Translations under genes and position numbers: made by a program | Notes under the pieces: generated by a model | Databases searched by the model: none | Told to the model about the DNA's origin: nothing | The model's input: the letters and a program-made list of their open reading frames with translations, nothing else | In this document: piece by piece, positions 43,401-55,623 of the stretch | Position numbering within the stretch: position 1 is the stretch's first letter | Layout of the letters: each line of letters opens with the position of its first letter | Origin: Oikopleura dioica | Taxonomy: Eukaryota > Chordata > Appendicularia > Copelata > Oikopleuridae | Direction of reading: 5' to 3' | Length of the DNA: 64,000 nt | Assembly (NCBI GenBank): GCA_907165135.1 | Contig: OU015567.1 | Coordinates: 12,591,001 to 12,655,000 of the forward strand

Positions 43401-46400
43401 TTAATATTCAAACTTTTTTGAGAATAAACTTTTCTTCAGTTTTGCTTTCTAAAAAAGTTTATTTTTGATCAAAATATTGGAGCTGCAGTTTGAGGTCGTT
43501 TTAAAAAATAGGTAGCCCCGCAAATCGTTTAGGCGCTTTTCAGAGGAATTGAAACTGAATAATTGATCTCGAGGATAAAGCTGTTTTGGAACATGAAGTG
43601 CGTCATTATGGACAGACTAAATACTGTCGACTAAGCCTCTGTTAGGGAGAGGAGTCACTGGCGGAAAACCGAGAATGAATCTGAAGTTTTTTGGATAGCA
43701 CCCTCGCAGTTGGATAGAAACCGCGCTTTGGTGTCAGTGTCAGTTTCAAAACCATCTGTCGCGATGCGCATCACTTGCATAATTTGCTGTTCCCTGTGTG
43801 AATTTGTTTATTGCCTTTTCGGACAGAAGTGAGAGCAGACGAGCTGTCATCTCATTCTGAATCGCTTTTAATCTAGCTAAAAAAAGTGTGCATCCAACGC
43901 GAATGACAGTATGGCGACTATCCAATTTTAAACATTTAAAATGATCGAATAAGCGTGTCAGTACTAGCTAGACGAGGAAATAGTTTTGATTTAAAATTCA
44001 TGTGTCTATTTGTCACTGTTATTCATGTTGCTCGCGAAAACAGTCAGTCCAACTGTGTTTATCATTAATAATTGAGTGATACGCGTGTTAGACTGGAAAA
44101 CTACTATCTGTATTCACTTAAAATCAGTTCTTTATACGGTTAAAGCTCATTTTATTTTTTTTGCTTTATTTGAAAAGCACTTTCCCTGGGCCAAACTTTA
44201 CCCCTAGTGTAATCCGTATCCTTGTCTTCGAATAATTGAATGGTGTTTGGATTAACTCTGGAATTATTCATTCTTGAGAACAGGAAACTACTGTAGATAG
44301 GAAGAAGGAGGTGCTGAAACAATCTTGCTAATAATTAAATGTCTGTTTAGTTTCACCCAAAAATAACCATTCTCATCTAAAATTCTTTATCAAACAGACT
44401 TTCTGATGCAGTTTGAAATCAAGGAAGAGAACCCAAGCCAAAATGCTGCTTTACTGACGCCATTTTAGAAACTGAATTATGAATGCGTTTTACGAGAAGT
44501 TCTAATAAGATTCTTCCTCGATACGCGGGCTTATGCGAGGGGGCTACGGAGTCAGATGCCGCACGGGTCCGGGCGGAGCATGCGTGCGCCCTCACCCGGC
44601 CGAAATCGCGGCTCATTCATATTGAAATATGCACCGTTATCATTCCCGATATATTGACACTTTTAATCTTAGCTGGGCGCTCCGCAGCCGGCATCTCTCG
44701 GTTTCCCTGCAAAAATCGCCCTCGTTTGGAACGCGCCTAGGGCAAAGTCATTTTCGCCCGCGCGCTTGTCTCTTTTTACCTTTTCTTCTCAGAGAATTCG
44801 CCCATTCTTTTCATCTTAAGAGAGCTTCAGAAGAAAATTGACGAAGCGCTTTAGACAACGGCGAGGGAAATTGGCTTCATTGACGCCCTCTAGCCACGCA
44901 TTTTGCCGTCTTTTTTCTCTTTCTTTTTTTTTTCAGATGCACGTGACTAATAGTAGAATGTTTTCCACGGCGCGGCGCACTTGTCAGAGAAAGTTGTATT
45001 GTTAATTCTATTTTCTACGAGCACAACATAGTAACTATCCTCCAGATATCCAAACCAAGCTGGAGACAGTAAGGGACCAACTGCCTAATTTGGAGAGATG
45101 GAAATCAAAATTGCCAGAGAGTAAATGGGCCAGAAAAGAGGATGAGTGATAGAGAGAATTGATTGAGTGCGGACGAAGAAGTCACGAACGCGAAGATGGG
45201 GTCCTCCTCATCCCCTTTTTCACGCTGGCGAAACGCCAAACCGAGAATGACATCAGCTAAGATCGATTTTTTGCGCAGTTTAGCTCTGCCGAACATGCAC
45301 AGATAGAAAAAATGACTCCTTCTGGAACAGTTTATTAGTGACCCCCAGTTTTCATGTCCAGTTTTTAGAATAATACTCAGAATTATTTTTGTTGATGGAT
45401 TTTTTACTAATCAGCAACGATCATAATTATACGATTTCCCGTTGCGTCGAAAATCACGGAATCAAATCAGCTTTTCCAGAGACAGGTTTAGGAGGATCCA
45501 TCTCCGGACGTGTCAGTAATTACTATTCATGCGCTCATTTGTCAAAAGCACAATGCCTACTCGTGCAAGTTTTTGCGCCTAAACTATTATTCGACTGGGC
45601 AATATTCACCGAGCAGTCACCTGGAGGTATTCTAGCGCATGGAATATCGAAAAAAAAATTTCCTTCTTACCTTTTTTTATTCAATTTCGAGCTTAGCACT
45701 GAACTCATATTCCGCCTTTTTCGATTTTGTCTTTAGGCGAGTCCACTCAGTTAATAATAGTAACCCAGCAGACTTCCCCGGGGATCACTTTCTTTCCACT
45801 TTTAATATTCCGGAATCCGGATAATCTTGGCTTTTGACTTTGTTTCGGCGTGCACTTTACAGTCCACGCTCAATCATGACTCTTATCAATTCAAGAATTT
45901 CTTTACGGGGAGATTTTAGCCAATCAAAACGCCGTTTAGTCTACCCCATTCAAAATTCTTTAGAAAACTTACGAGTTTGACCAACTTTGATGCATCAATC
46001 ATATAAAATATGTACAGTAGTTCTTGGTAAAGTCGCTATAAAATTTTAAATAGGAGACAATGAGTACCCTTGGTCGATTTCCTCGAAAGAGACATCTCAT
46101 TAGTATGAGCCCTGGTATGTGGGTAATTAGGCCCTTGAAAAATTTATTGGCCTTGTTTAGAATCTATGGATAAGCCCTGTACGCTTCTGGTTCGACTGAT
46201 GAACTTTTCAAAATTTAAACAGGTTTACTAACGATCACGCTTTTTAGAAAGATTTTCGAAGTCGGTGAAAAACAAAGTCTCCTCGAATGCATGATTGATT
46301 GCAATGCACCCTGCTTTGCATGAGCTGCCTACCACTCGATTTGAATGTCCTTGGGAATCGGGTTTGTTTTATTTAATAACGAGCTACCAAATCCATAAAC

Positions 46401-46831
46401 CGCAAGAATTGATGGATCCTCCCGCCTGAGCCTAGGCGCCGGATCATTATTGTTGCTTAGCAATTAAACATCGGCCAATTTCATTAAATTCCATACTTGC
46501 ATCGCTATATTTAAACCCGATAACAAGTTGGCAAAGTGGCGACATTGGCCTATCTCGAAATTGGACTTCTCCAGGAATGGACTTGAAAGGCAATATTGAG
46601 CGGCAATTATACTCGTCTGCGGATGCGTTTTTGCAACATTATGAACCTTTAATTGGGATCAATCTAGCGGATAATCGGATTCTCCGACATGTAAAATCAG
46701 TCTCTCGGATGAGGATTTATAGCAGCCATCCGAAGGTGGATTTTAAGACATAGCCGGGTTATAAATTAAATTTGGCACAACTCACTGTTTATTGCATATT
46801 TTCAAGTCCTCGAAATAGCTGCTGAGATTGA
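43401..46831. other. Gene-poor region upstream of the connexin gene
   Basis: A polyadenylation-like AATAAA follows the lipase stop (about 43423). The rest has no exon that I can support. A locally GC-rich block with several CG-rich hexamers lies at about 44500-44780, in contrast with the AT-rich surroundings, and may be a promoter or enhancer. Long non-coding flanks in an otherwise compact genome fit complex regulation of the neighbouring connexin. Confidence 0.45.
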
Positions 46832-49800
46832 ATGTCTTGGCACTTTGTTGAGCGTTGGCTCGAAAAGGCAAGTCAGCACGCAACACTCGTCGGAAAGTTC
46901 TGGCTCACCTTCCTCATCGTCTGTCGCATGGTCATCATTGCAAGCATTGGTAAGGCAATATTTGTTTTAGAAAGATTTTGAAGTTGAGCTCTGCATATTC
47001 ATTTTGGTTTTACAATTGTTTTCAACAATGTATTGATGTCCATGAATATTGGATGCAAATAATTTGGCCATTGCGAACCTCTGAGTCCGCGCTCATTGAA
47101 TTATGTATAAGACTTTTGGCGCAGGGCATGAAGGAAAAGGGCGAAAAAGTATAATTTTCTAATTAGGGAATCGTCACAACTTCCCGCCAAATGTTTTCTT
47201 TGCCGTGGCATAAGGCATTGATTTTTTTTTAAACAGACCGATATTTATATTTCGCTTTGATTATTTTTTAAAAAACAGGGGAACAATCCCTTCATAATCA
47301 ATTCGATTCAATCATATCAAATTAAATCAGCAACTGAGTCTTCTTATTAGCTGAATTTACAGTGTCAACCCATCAAAACATCATTACTCGTGTCGAGATT
47401 CCTCCGTCAAAGTCTCCTTTTGCGAATTAATAATGTTTATTTTCGGCGGGCGGGGCATAACTCCTTCTAAAGCATTGATTTCTGCAAAATTAATATCTCG
47501 GGATTAGAACCTGACTCTTTCTGAGCGAGGTCTGATCAAGCGCGAACGCTAAATTAAAATGCCCGGCGATGATTCGCTTTTAATTCCAACTTAAAGTGCC
47601 ACTTATTCCTCATTCAATGCTGGTTAATATTACCGGTTGGCGGAGCCGAGAGTAAATAATTAAAGAAATGGTCTATCAAACTCAAAAGATTTACCAATTT
47701 ATCAAAATCAGGTTTTTACTGTATTTGTAGGGAGTTATTATTCAATCCACAGAATTAACAGTACAAAGGAAAGCTTCCACGTGCATCTGTTTGATCTGAA
47801 TGGGCTTATCAAAAGCTTTAAAAATATTCATTATTCAACATTCTAAAAGTTTCTTTTTATTCAGGTGACAGAGTATACGCCGATGAACAGTCAGAATTCA
47901 AATGCAACACACAACAGCCTGGCTGCAACAATGTTTGTTTCAACTCCTTCAGTCCGATTTCTCATCTCAGGTTTGCGAGTCCCGAGCTCTTCCTTGATTT
48001 CAATGATGATTTTTACAGATTTTGGTCTTTTCAAATCCTTGCCTGCGCAATGCCTTCCATCATCTTCGTCATCTACTCGGGGCACAAGGCGCGCGAAAAG
48101 TCCAAGCTCGAGTCTGAAGCGAAAAAGCGCCAGAAGGAGCGAGCCCAGAGGCACCAAGAGCGCGGACCTACACAAGCCTCAGCCCCCTTCAGCACTAGCG
48201 GTATGTTGAAAATGACTACGGCTATCTAAGCTTACATAATTGATTGATTAAACCGAATAAGCGGGTGTTTTCACTGATTTAAGGAAAAAAAGGGAGGAGC
48301 TTTTTTTATTCATATTCAGGCAGTTATCAAAATTTAGGCGGAGAGAATCGCATCAAGAGTCCCAGCAATCTCAAGGACACCGCTACCCAGACCAACCAGT
48401 CGGACATTGTCGAAGATGTCAACGACGACGTCCGCGGGAGCACCCTCAAACGACAGCGTCGCACACCCCGCAGAGGTGGAAAAGGCTCGTCTGGAAAGCC
48501 CAGCGAGCCCGGCGCAGGAAGCGATGGTGAGAGCGACTCTGACAACGAAAACAGCCCACTTACAACGCAGCAACAGCAAAATACTGTGCTCGACATCGAC
48601 AAGGTACGAAACAAGTGACAGAAAGCCTCATTATCGAATCGATATTCTCAAACTAATCACGTGATAATCGATGGTTATGCAGCACAATTTAACACTAAGT
48701 TTTAATCACCAAAAATAATATAAGAAGGGTATTTTTGAAGAAGATTTTAAATTCAATCCAAAAATATTTCTATAAACCTTGTTAAAATTTAATTGGAATC
48801 GACTTAATTTGATAAAAAATTGATGACTTTTTTTTATAAATCAGTCCTCAAGCCTCTTAGTTTCACCAAGGCCTTATTCAAATTGGAAAGTTTCTTCACT
48901 TGACCTTTGCCGGTTTGAAAGTTGTCTGCAGTGACGTTGATTGACTGGAGGACTATACAGTCCCATGAAGTACTGTATCCGCTGTCTACTACTGTCTCAA
49001 TTAATATATTGAGCAGCATTGTATAGATAAATAATTCAGGGCGGTTAAGAAAGCATGCTCTTCATATTCAGACTCAGAACAATCCGATAATCAGATTGAC
49101 CGTATAAATTATATTATTACCGTTATAAAAGTCCAGCCAAAGTACAACTAAGCCGGTTAAAATCCTTTTGAGATCGTCATTTGCATAAAGCCTCTTAGAA
49201 GGCGCATGTCATCCAAAAAAGTATCGTGAAATAGGTCCCCAGGGCTGTTCATCTGATTAATTAGGCACATTATATGTTGCCTTACTACCCGGCGGCCATT
49301 TCAGGCGGGGAATAATCCGCTCCTCTCAAATCAACCTAGGCACTGTAAATTCCCTCAGTTCGATCTCTTCTTTATCAGATTTTAGGGGTACTCTTCCTTG
49401 ATTTCATTTTTCGACGACTTTCATCTTTGCCCATTCTGACATAAAATTAAAAAACGCATTTACAAGATTGAAAGCTCAGTATAATTCATCATTTACGAAT
49501 AATACGACAAAAAAAGAAGTTCTTTGACGTCTTATGACGAATTTCGTGAAGGCTAATCAAATAAAAGCGAAATCATATAAAGATGTCATCTTTATATATT
49601 TTCATGAATATTTTAGGAAAGAGATGAAAAATCTCAATTCCCCTAAATGTCAAAACCTTAATTAGCGCTGCGTGAGAATTTATGAGTTCGCTAAGGATCG
49701 ATTGAAACTTGCAATGAATGAATAATTATGGCCTTAATAATTATATCAATCGTAGCGATCAACTGCCGCTTCACTGCCTCCACTGTCGGGCTGCGGGGTC

Positions 49801-51016
49801 AAGAGTGTTGGCAGCACCGGCCCGCCGGAGAACGTGCTCGTCTGGCTGCCCTCTCAGCCGCCCAACCAAGTCAAACACCGAAAAGGCAATCAACCATCGA
49901 CACATGGCCAGGTAATTTCACTTCTCCAACTTTTCTTTTTCATAATCACCTGCGCGATCAGTGATCTTACTCTCATCTATAGAATGGCCATTTGCCAAAC
50001 GATCTTATGCCCATTGAATTACCTCCGTACTCAAATGAATACCTTCAAAACGCAGATGACTTTACCAAGGAATGTGTCCGGAATAGCAGACTGAAATGAA
50101 TATTAATAATATAATTAAATATTATATTATGCTTTTATTTTGAAGAAAAATTTCCTGGACCCTACTTGAAGCAGCATATTCATACCGCTCCAATAACACA
50201 TCGTGATCCTGAAATTACCAAAATAATCAAAAAACCAAATCGTCATTTTCGCCTCTATGTGGTAAGAATTCCAATGTTTATAAGCCCAACAGTACTTTTT
50301 AAAGCCCATAAAAGTATGAGATTAGGCAGGCAGACATAGACCGCGAAATCGGATTGCGGGAGTGGAAATTAGCCTCGAATGAATATTTCAGGTCTCTACC
50401 TTTGTGCGCCTGAACCTGGAGTTTGGGTTTCTTTACCTTCAATGGCATCTCTTTGGATTCGAGGTGCCCTCCACTTACAAATGTCGACAGAGTCCCTGCC
50501 CGAACGTCGTCGACTGTTTTCCTTCCCGTCCCCAGGAGAAAACCATCTTCCTCTACTTTATGTTCCTCTTCAGCATCCTCTGCTGCGTACTCAACGTTTG
50601 CGAGTTTCTAGAGCTCATTTGGAAGCTGCTCAAGCGCTGCGACTGCCAGTAAGAACACTCAAGTAAAAACAGCACCCTAACTGTGCTTTTTCAGACGGCT
50701 CAATTGCTGCGGCTGCCAGCAAAAATACCAACGACCAAGTGAGGCATCTAGACAGTACCTCCAAGCCGGTCCTCCACCCGCGCCATTTATCTTTGATGGT
50801 CCGAGGTATTTCTACTCTATTTCTACGTAGCCATTGATTTTTAATATACTTTTCTTAAGTGTGAGCAGGTTAGAAGGCAACTACGACGATGGCCATTACG
50901 ACAATCGTCCACTTCTAGGCGACAAACGACATAGATTTGTGAAACGCAGCGCGTCTGGGTTGAAATCGCCGACTTCCTCCGCCGCCCAAGAGAAATTGTT
51001 GCAAGACAAAGGGTAA
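46832..51016 (+). CDS. Connexin (gap-junction channel protein)
   Basis: Exons: 46832-46949, 47865-47970, 48019-48200, 48338-48603, one or two exons in 49804-50026, 50146 (or 50165)-50261, 50392-50648, 50695-50805 and 50869-51016. The N-terminus MSWHFVERWLEKASQHATLV and TM1 are typical. Extracellular loop 1 has CNTQQPGCNNVC (the C-x6-C-x3-C pattern), and loop 2 has YKCRQSPCPNVVDCF followed by SRPQEKTIF, the connexin signature with three Cys. TM2 starts RFWSFQILACAMPS, and TM3 is at FRLYVVSTFVRLNLEFGFLY. The cytoplasmic loop is unusually long and charged, and a Cys-rich CDCQRLNCCGCQ stretch follows TM4. The two exons of the loop between 48603 and 50146 are not settled. Introns of 0.9-1.2 kb are long for this genome. 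Function: hexameric hemichannels for cell-cell coupling. Confidence 0.93.
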
Positions 51017-52308
51017 GCAGCAAGTTTCTCTTAGAGAAATGAAATAGTAGAAGATAGACAGTTCACCAGGCACCGGTGATATTCTCTTTATAGATTAGTT
51101 AGAGAATATACTCGTCACCTTTTCACCACTACGCACTTTTTTACCAAAAAGACAGCTTGAAAATCACACGCACTTTTTTTAATACTTCACTATTACTGTA
51201 GTCAACGCGTAAGCCCGAGCAAGCAATGGAAGTACTGGAAAGGCACCGAGTCCGAACAAAATACTCAAGCCAATAATGAAAAGAGCACCAATTGGCTCTA
51301 GCCCTAGCCTTTCTGGTAGAGCTTGAACGGTATCATCTGTCGAATCATGTGATCAGCTCATTTTTGGCGAAATGATCTCGATAATCGTCTCCTTAGAAAA
51401 TAAAAAAAAACTTCATGCATGCTCAAAATGGCCCTCTAAAACACCAACTAAAGATCAAATGAAATATTTTAATCTCTGATATAGGCAGATGCATGAAAAA
51501 GCACAAATTTATGTTCATGAGCTTTAGGTAAGAGAAATCTAACTCTTTGCTAACTTATTTCATTTCCTGGAATTTGGAAAATCGAAATTCTAACCGCTAC
51601 CGCCCTCACTATTCAAATTGTTGTTGCGTTTTCTGTTTTGAAATTAACGAAGAAACACCCTTAACGAATGTCTAGATATCGTCGAAAAGCGCCGAAGCTG
51701 CCGTAACTGCGAGTCTAAAAAACGACGCTTACTGTAATGAACTGTACATGAATAGCATTCCTGGAAAACTTTCCTCCTCCGAATTAAACCGCCCGAGTGC
51801 CTCGACTTGCCCCAAAACGCATTTCTTCTTTCGGGGAATTAGGCTCTTGCAATTGAAAAATTTAGCAATTGACTCGGTATTTATTATAACTGTAATAAAG
51901 TAACATATTTGAAACATTTCAAGGTTGTTTATTTCAAAACTTGATTACCTTCACTTTTCGAAAAGCGAAGAAAGTGACGTGCCATAATATTAAGCCGCGT
52001 ATAATAAAATGTATTTCCGTGTGAAAATCATCATTCTGACATTTCCAATGCCTTTGATGAGATTGATTTATACGATTGACGTAGTTTTAATGTCTGATCT
52101 GGCTTCGTAAATGAAATTTCAAAATAGGTTCTCTTTGATCGTCTAACTAATACGACAGATTTATTACATCCATTCTAACCGCCGAAGGATAATGGCCTCA
52201 TTTATCTGGGTCGACAGATGAACTTGGCAAAATGTAAAACAAAAAGACCTGATTCTTTCAAAAATTAACAGGTTTATAGTGATTCTTGAGCCAGGCTTTT
52301 TATCGAGA
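51017..52308. other. Intergenic stretch with a 3' hairpin
   Basis: Just after the connexin stop, GGTGATATTCTCT (51076-51088) can pair with AGAGAATATACTCGTCACC (about 51100-51118), giving an imperfect hairpin that may lie in the 3' UTR. No exon is seen in the remainder. Confidence 0.4.
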
Positions 52309-53215
52309 TCAAAATTTATTCAGCGTAGAGAACAGAACTCCATTTTGTTGCTTGAAGGGCGGTTTCTCGATGTAAAAAATATTTCTATGAAAATTTAAAG
52401 TTTCCTTTTTACCAATGATTCGTCGGAGCAATCAGGTGCTTCTTCGATTTCGTATGCTCGAAGACATAAACCGGCATTTCCATCATTTGAGTTTGGGCTC
52501 ATCACGACAGGTCCCTGCACAAAAGTACCAATCTGATGAAATATTGAGTACGAATTTTAAAATGTTTTTCACCTCGAATTCCATGAGAAAACTTCCCTCT
52601 CCTATCACAGAAAGCTCATCTTGCCCGTCATAAACAGTCAGCCAGGGCTCACCAACAGTTGGATTCTTCAATATTCTAGCGTATAATCTTCCAAGGTCTG
52701 ATTGATGCTTCAAGAACGGCTTCGATTTGTATTTTACCGTCGAATATTACCTGATGAATGTTTTCTGCGCAAATCAGTTTTCTCGGATTAAGTTTCCAGC
52801 TTGGAATGCCCATCATGTCCACAAGATCAGCACCTGTCTCAAGGCGACTGAGGCTTGTTTCAAAAAACTCTCCAGGTTTTCCGATTCTTTGAGACCAGGG
52901 TTCGGTAATTTGAGCTCACGCTAAAACTCAAGGAAACAAAGCTTGAGACTCACGTTTTTTAATTTGAGTTTTGAGAACTCAGAGATGAGAAATCAATTCT
53001 GGCGATCCATGAGCCAATCAAGGAAGCGCTCGCTTAATTTGAGTTTTGAAAACTCAAAACTCTCAAATCTCCCAAAAACTCAAAACTCTCAAAATCTCAA
53101 ATCTTCTCAAAATGATTTCTCAAGTCACTTTGAGTTCTCAATTTGAGGAAATTTGAGCGTCTAGCCAAAATGAGTTTTAGCTTGAGCTCAAATTACCGAA
53201 CCCTGTTTGAGACAT
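52309..53215 (-). pseudogene. Unknown 146-aa gene, start codon separated by a transposon
   Basis: Exons 52751-52895, 52573-52707, 52413-52514 and 52309-52365 all join in phase 0 and end KQQNGVLFSTLNKF with TGA. The product (SQRIGKPGEFFETSLSRLET ... LKNPTVGEPWLTVYDGQDEL ...) is soluble-looking, with no family I recognise. The ATG lies at 53213-53215, and the next bases TCTCAAA belong to the target duplication. The hAT-like element 52896-53205 separates them from codon 4 onward. Reading from the ATG into the element meets a stop after about a dozen codons. Without the element the gene is an intact frame. I label it a pseudogene allele; an unseen alternative start (for example the Met-Met at about 52825) could still give a shorter product. 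Confidence 0.6.
52896..53205. mobile_element. hAT-like MITE, 310 bp, 8-bp TSD
   Basis: Inverted ends CAGGGTTCGGTAATTTGAGC match exactly at both sides, flanked by exact TTTGAGAC copies (52888-52895 and 53206-53213). The interior is a run of degenerate AAACTCAAA/TTTGAGTTT motifs in both orientations, so the element can fold on itself. It has no coding capacity. It is inserted at the start codon of the gene on the minus strand. Confidence 0.88.
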
Positions 53216-53625
53216 TCTTTGATAGAAAAAATCGAATGTGGATGATTTCTTGCAAGGAAACGGAATTATCTCCCGCAAGATTACCTTGAGGGAGATATCA
53301 TTTGCAATTATTTGCTTTTAATGATGTTTGATCAGCCCATCAAATAAAGGCTTTAGTAGGCGAGCCCACTAATCCCCCTTCCTTTCCTCGTTGATTTCAA
53401 TCCCGCGAACAATACCAAGTTTGCGTTTCCATCATGAAAGAGCCCGAAAGAAAAGAATTCCATGACGTAGCTGTAATTACCGGAGGTCCATTATGTATCG
53501 AAAATAAATACTCGATCCCTTTGAACATCATTGGCCAATGAGAAATTTCGTTTTCAATGATTGGATGAGAAAACTCAATAAAAGCGAGTCCGTTGATGCA
53601 GTCATTCATCAGAGAATTCAGATTG

Positions 53626-55464
53626 ATGTCGAAGAAACTTCATTCTAAAGCGTGCACGGGAACTTATGCGAATACCAGCATTCGTCGAGGAGAAGTTCCA
53701 AGTGATAAAATTAGGAAAGAGCTCGTAAAATAATAAGAATAAATATTGAAATGAGTAGGCCTTGTTTTCTATGCCAAGAGCGATGTGAAATCTTGCCTCG
53801 ATCAGGGATGTAAATCACCACAACCACCCCACCACTGTGGTGGGGTGATTTTCCACCACCACCTTTTTTCAGTGGTGGTGGTGGGGTGATTTTTCACCAA
53901 CCACCATTTTAGTGGTGGTGGTGGGGTGATTTTTCACCACCACCCTTTTTGAGTGGTGGTGGTGGGGTGATTTTTCACCACTCAAATGGTGGTTGTGGGG
54001 TGGTAAAAACAGTGTTTTTTTTAGGTTGACCCTGACTTTGTCCCAACCGTGTTCAAAATCCTTATGTGGTAGCCCCATACATCTATACATTTCTGAAAGC
54101 CCAGACTCTACTGCGTTGCCTCGACTGGGTCTTGTGACCTTGGCGAGGTCATATGACCTCAAATGACCCCTTTGAAGAGAGGCCAAGCGGAAAATAGTCA
54201 ATTTTTAAGGAAAACTAGCATAAAATTGCTTGGATTCTAGTGTGGGCGGACACTGACATGATGCATGTTTAGAACCGCCAGATCACGGGGATCATTTAGA
54301 CTATTGATTATAAGGGGGTAGCTCATGCCCTGAGGCAAATTAAGGGGGTCGGAAAACCCGAGGGTCAACCTAAAAAAAACAGTGTTAAATCTATTGGCAA
54401 AATTATCTAAAAATATTCTCCAAAAGTGAAAATAATAAATAAAATCGTGATAGCGGTACTCGAAAAATGATACCTGGCCCTTTTTTATTGAAAAATAGGC
54501 TTTGATGATAAATTTATCACGTCGAAAATGGTTACTGTGGGGAAATTTTTCACCATTTTCAGTGGTGGTGGTGGGGTGATTTTTCACCATCACCATTTTC
54601 AGTGGTGGTGGTGGGGTGATTTTTTTCACCACCGACCACCCCACCATTTGGCTGTGGTGGGGTGAAAATGGTGGGGTGATTTACATCCCTGGCCTCGATA
54701 GTGTGAAATAATTCGAATTCTGAGCTCTAGAAAGCTTCGCCACTCCGTTTCCGAACTACCATCCGGTCGACTACACAGCTGATTTTGTCAAAAGTGGACC
54801 AGTCTGGGCAGATCCAGCCAACCCTAGTGTTTTAAAATTCAACACCATCGATGGCGCAACAGACCGGACTTCCTTCGTCGGATATTCTGTCGAGAACGGC
54901 TTTCCTCAGAATCCAATTGGCAGAACTGGAGTCACAGGTCGTGGCAATTTAGGAAAATGGGGTCCAAACCACGCTGCCGATCCAATTCTTTCTTCATGGA
55001 AGCGAGACGAGTGTGGAGAAAAGGTCTACGACCCGATTTCAAGACGACCGATTCTTCGATTTGTCGCGATTTTTAGAAAGAAAGACTCCGAATGGGCTAT
55101 TCCCGGAGGCATGTGCGACCCAGGCGAGAATATTTCGCAGACACTGAAGCGAGAATTTGCTGAAGAAGCACTAAACAGCAACGATTATCCAGAACGAAAA
55201 GAAATCGCCGAAAACATCTTCAAAAAAGGCATCAAAATTTACCAGGGATACGTCGACGATCCTCGAAATACCGACAACGCTTGGATGGAGACACAAGCCT
55301 ACAACTTCCACGACGAAATCGGGAAGCTCGACTTTGTCAAACTCGAAGCTGGAGATGATGCAGCAGCCGTCAAGTGGACTGATATTTCTTCCGATCTTGC
55401 GCTCTACGCTTCGCACAAGGATTTCATTGAAAAAGTCGCTAAATTACATGATGCTCATTGGTAA
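53626..55464 (+). CDS. NUDT9: NUDT9 homologue, ADP-ribose pyrophosphatase
   Basis: Exons 53626-53701 and 54731-55464; 269 aa. The body is very close to vertebrate NUDT9: [36 protein letters not shown], the Nudix helix [12 protein letters not shown] with the full REUxEE core, [16 protein letters not shown] and the C-terminal KLHDAHW. The enzyme hydrolyses ADP-ribose to AMP and ribose 5-phosphate using Mg2+. TRPM2 channels carry a related C-terminal domain, but their pore is not seen here. The N-terminus is short and lacks the vertebrate mitochondrial presequence, so a cytosolic form is likely. The donor is CCAA/GTGATA. The single 1029-base intron is filled mostly by a transposon (53803-54691). 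Confidence 0.93.
53803..54691. mobile_element. hAT-like non-autonomous transposon, 889 bp, 8-bp TSD
   Basis: Ends CAGGGATGTAAATCACC are inverted and flanked by exact GCCTCGAT copies (53795-53802 and 54692-54699). The first nine bases equal those of the element at 14073-15671. Subterminal arrays of GTGGTGGGGTGATTTTTCAC/ACCACC units occupy about 53815-54000 and 54540-54680 in opposite orientation. Another element is nested at 54017-54378. The long His-rich frame across the array is an artefact of the repeats. It lies in the NUDT9 intron. Confidence 0.88.
54017..54378. mobile_element. MITE nested within the NUDT9-intron transposon
   Basis: The inverted ends read TTTTTTAGGTTGACCCT, and ACAGTGTT is duplicated on both sides (54009-54016 and 54379-54386). 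The 362-base interior has no frame or repeats. Because the T-run blurs the exact edge, the duplication could be 8 or 9 bases. Its insertion postdates the outer element. Confidence 0.7.
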
Positions 55465-55623
55465 ACCCTGCTCCTTTTCTCTCCTTTCATTCCTCAATAA
55501 TATCTTTCTGATTTATCCAGCGTAAAATAATGAAAACATTCATCATTTGTTTCAAGTGGCAGTTTATTTGATAATATGAACAGAACTTCTCATAATTATT
55601 TTTCAAGCAAGCAGTTTTTAAAT

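Noticed and set aside
44419-44616. Possible tRNA or other structured RNA in the GC-rich block
   Set aside because: No A-box/B-box pattern or cloverleaf could be drawn.
45389-45736. 115-codon + strand frame in the gap before the connexin
   Set aside because: No splice context, no domain, composition like translated AT-rich DNA.
53397-53609. 70-codon minus-strand frame upstream of NUDT9
   Set aside because: It lies in the promoter region between two divergent genes, which contains CCAAT-like motifs, and has no recognisable coding features.
53869-54647. His- and Thr-rich open frames on the minus strand
   Set aside because: They arise from the ACC/CAC arrays of the NUDT9-intron transposon.
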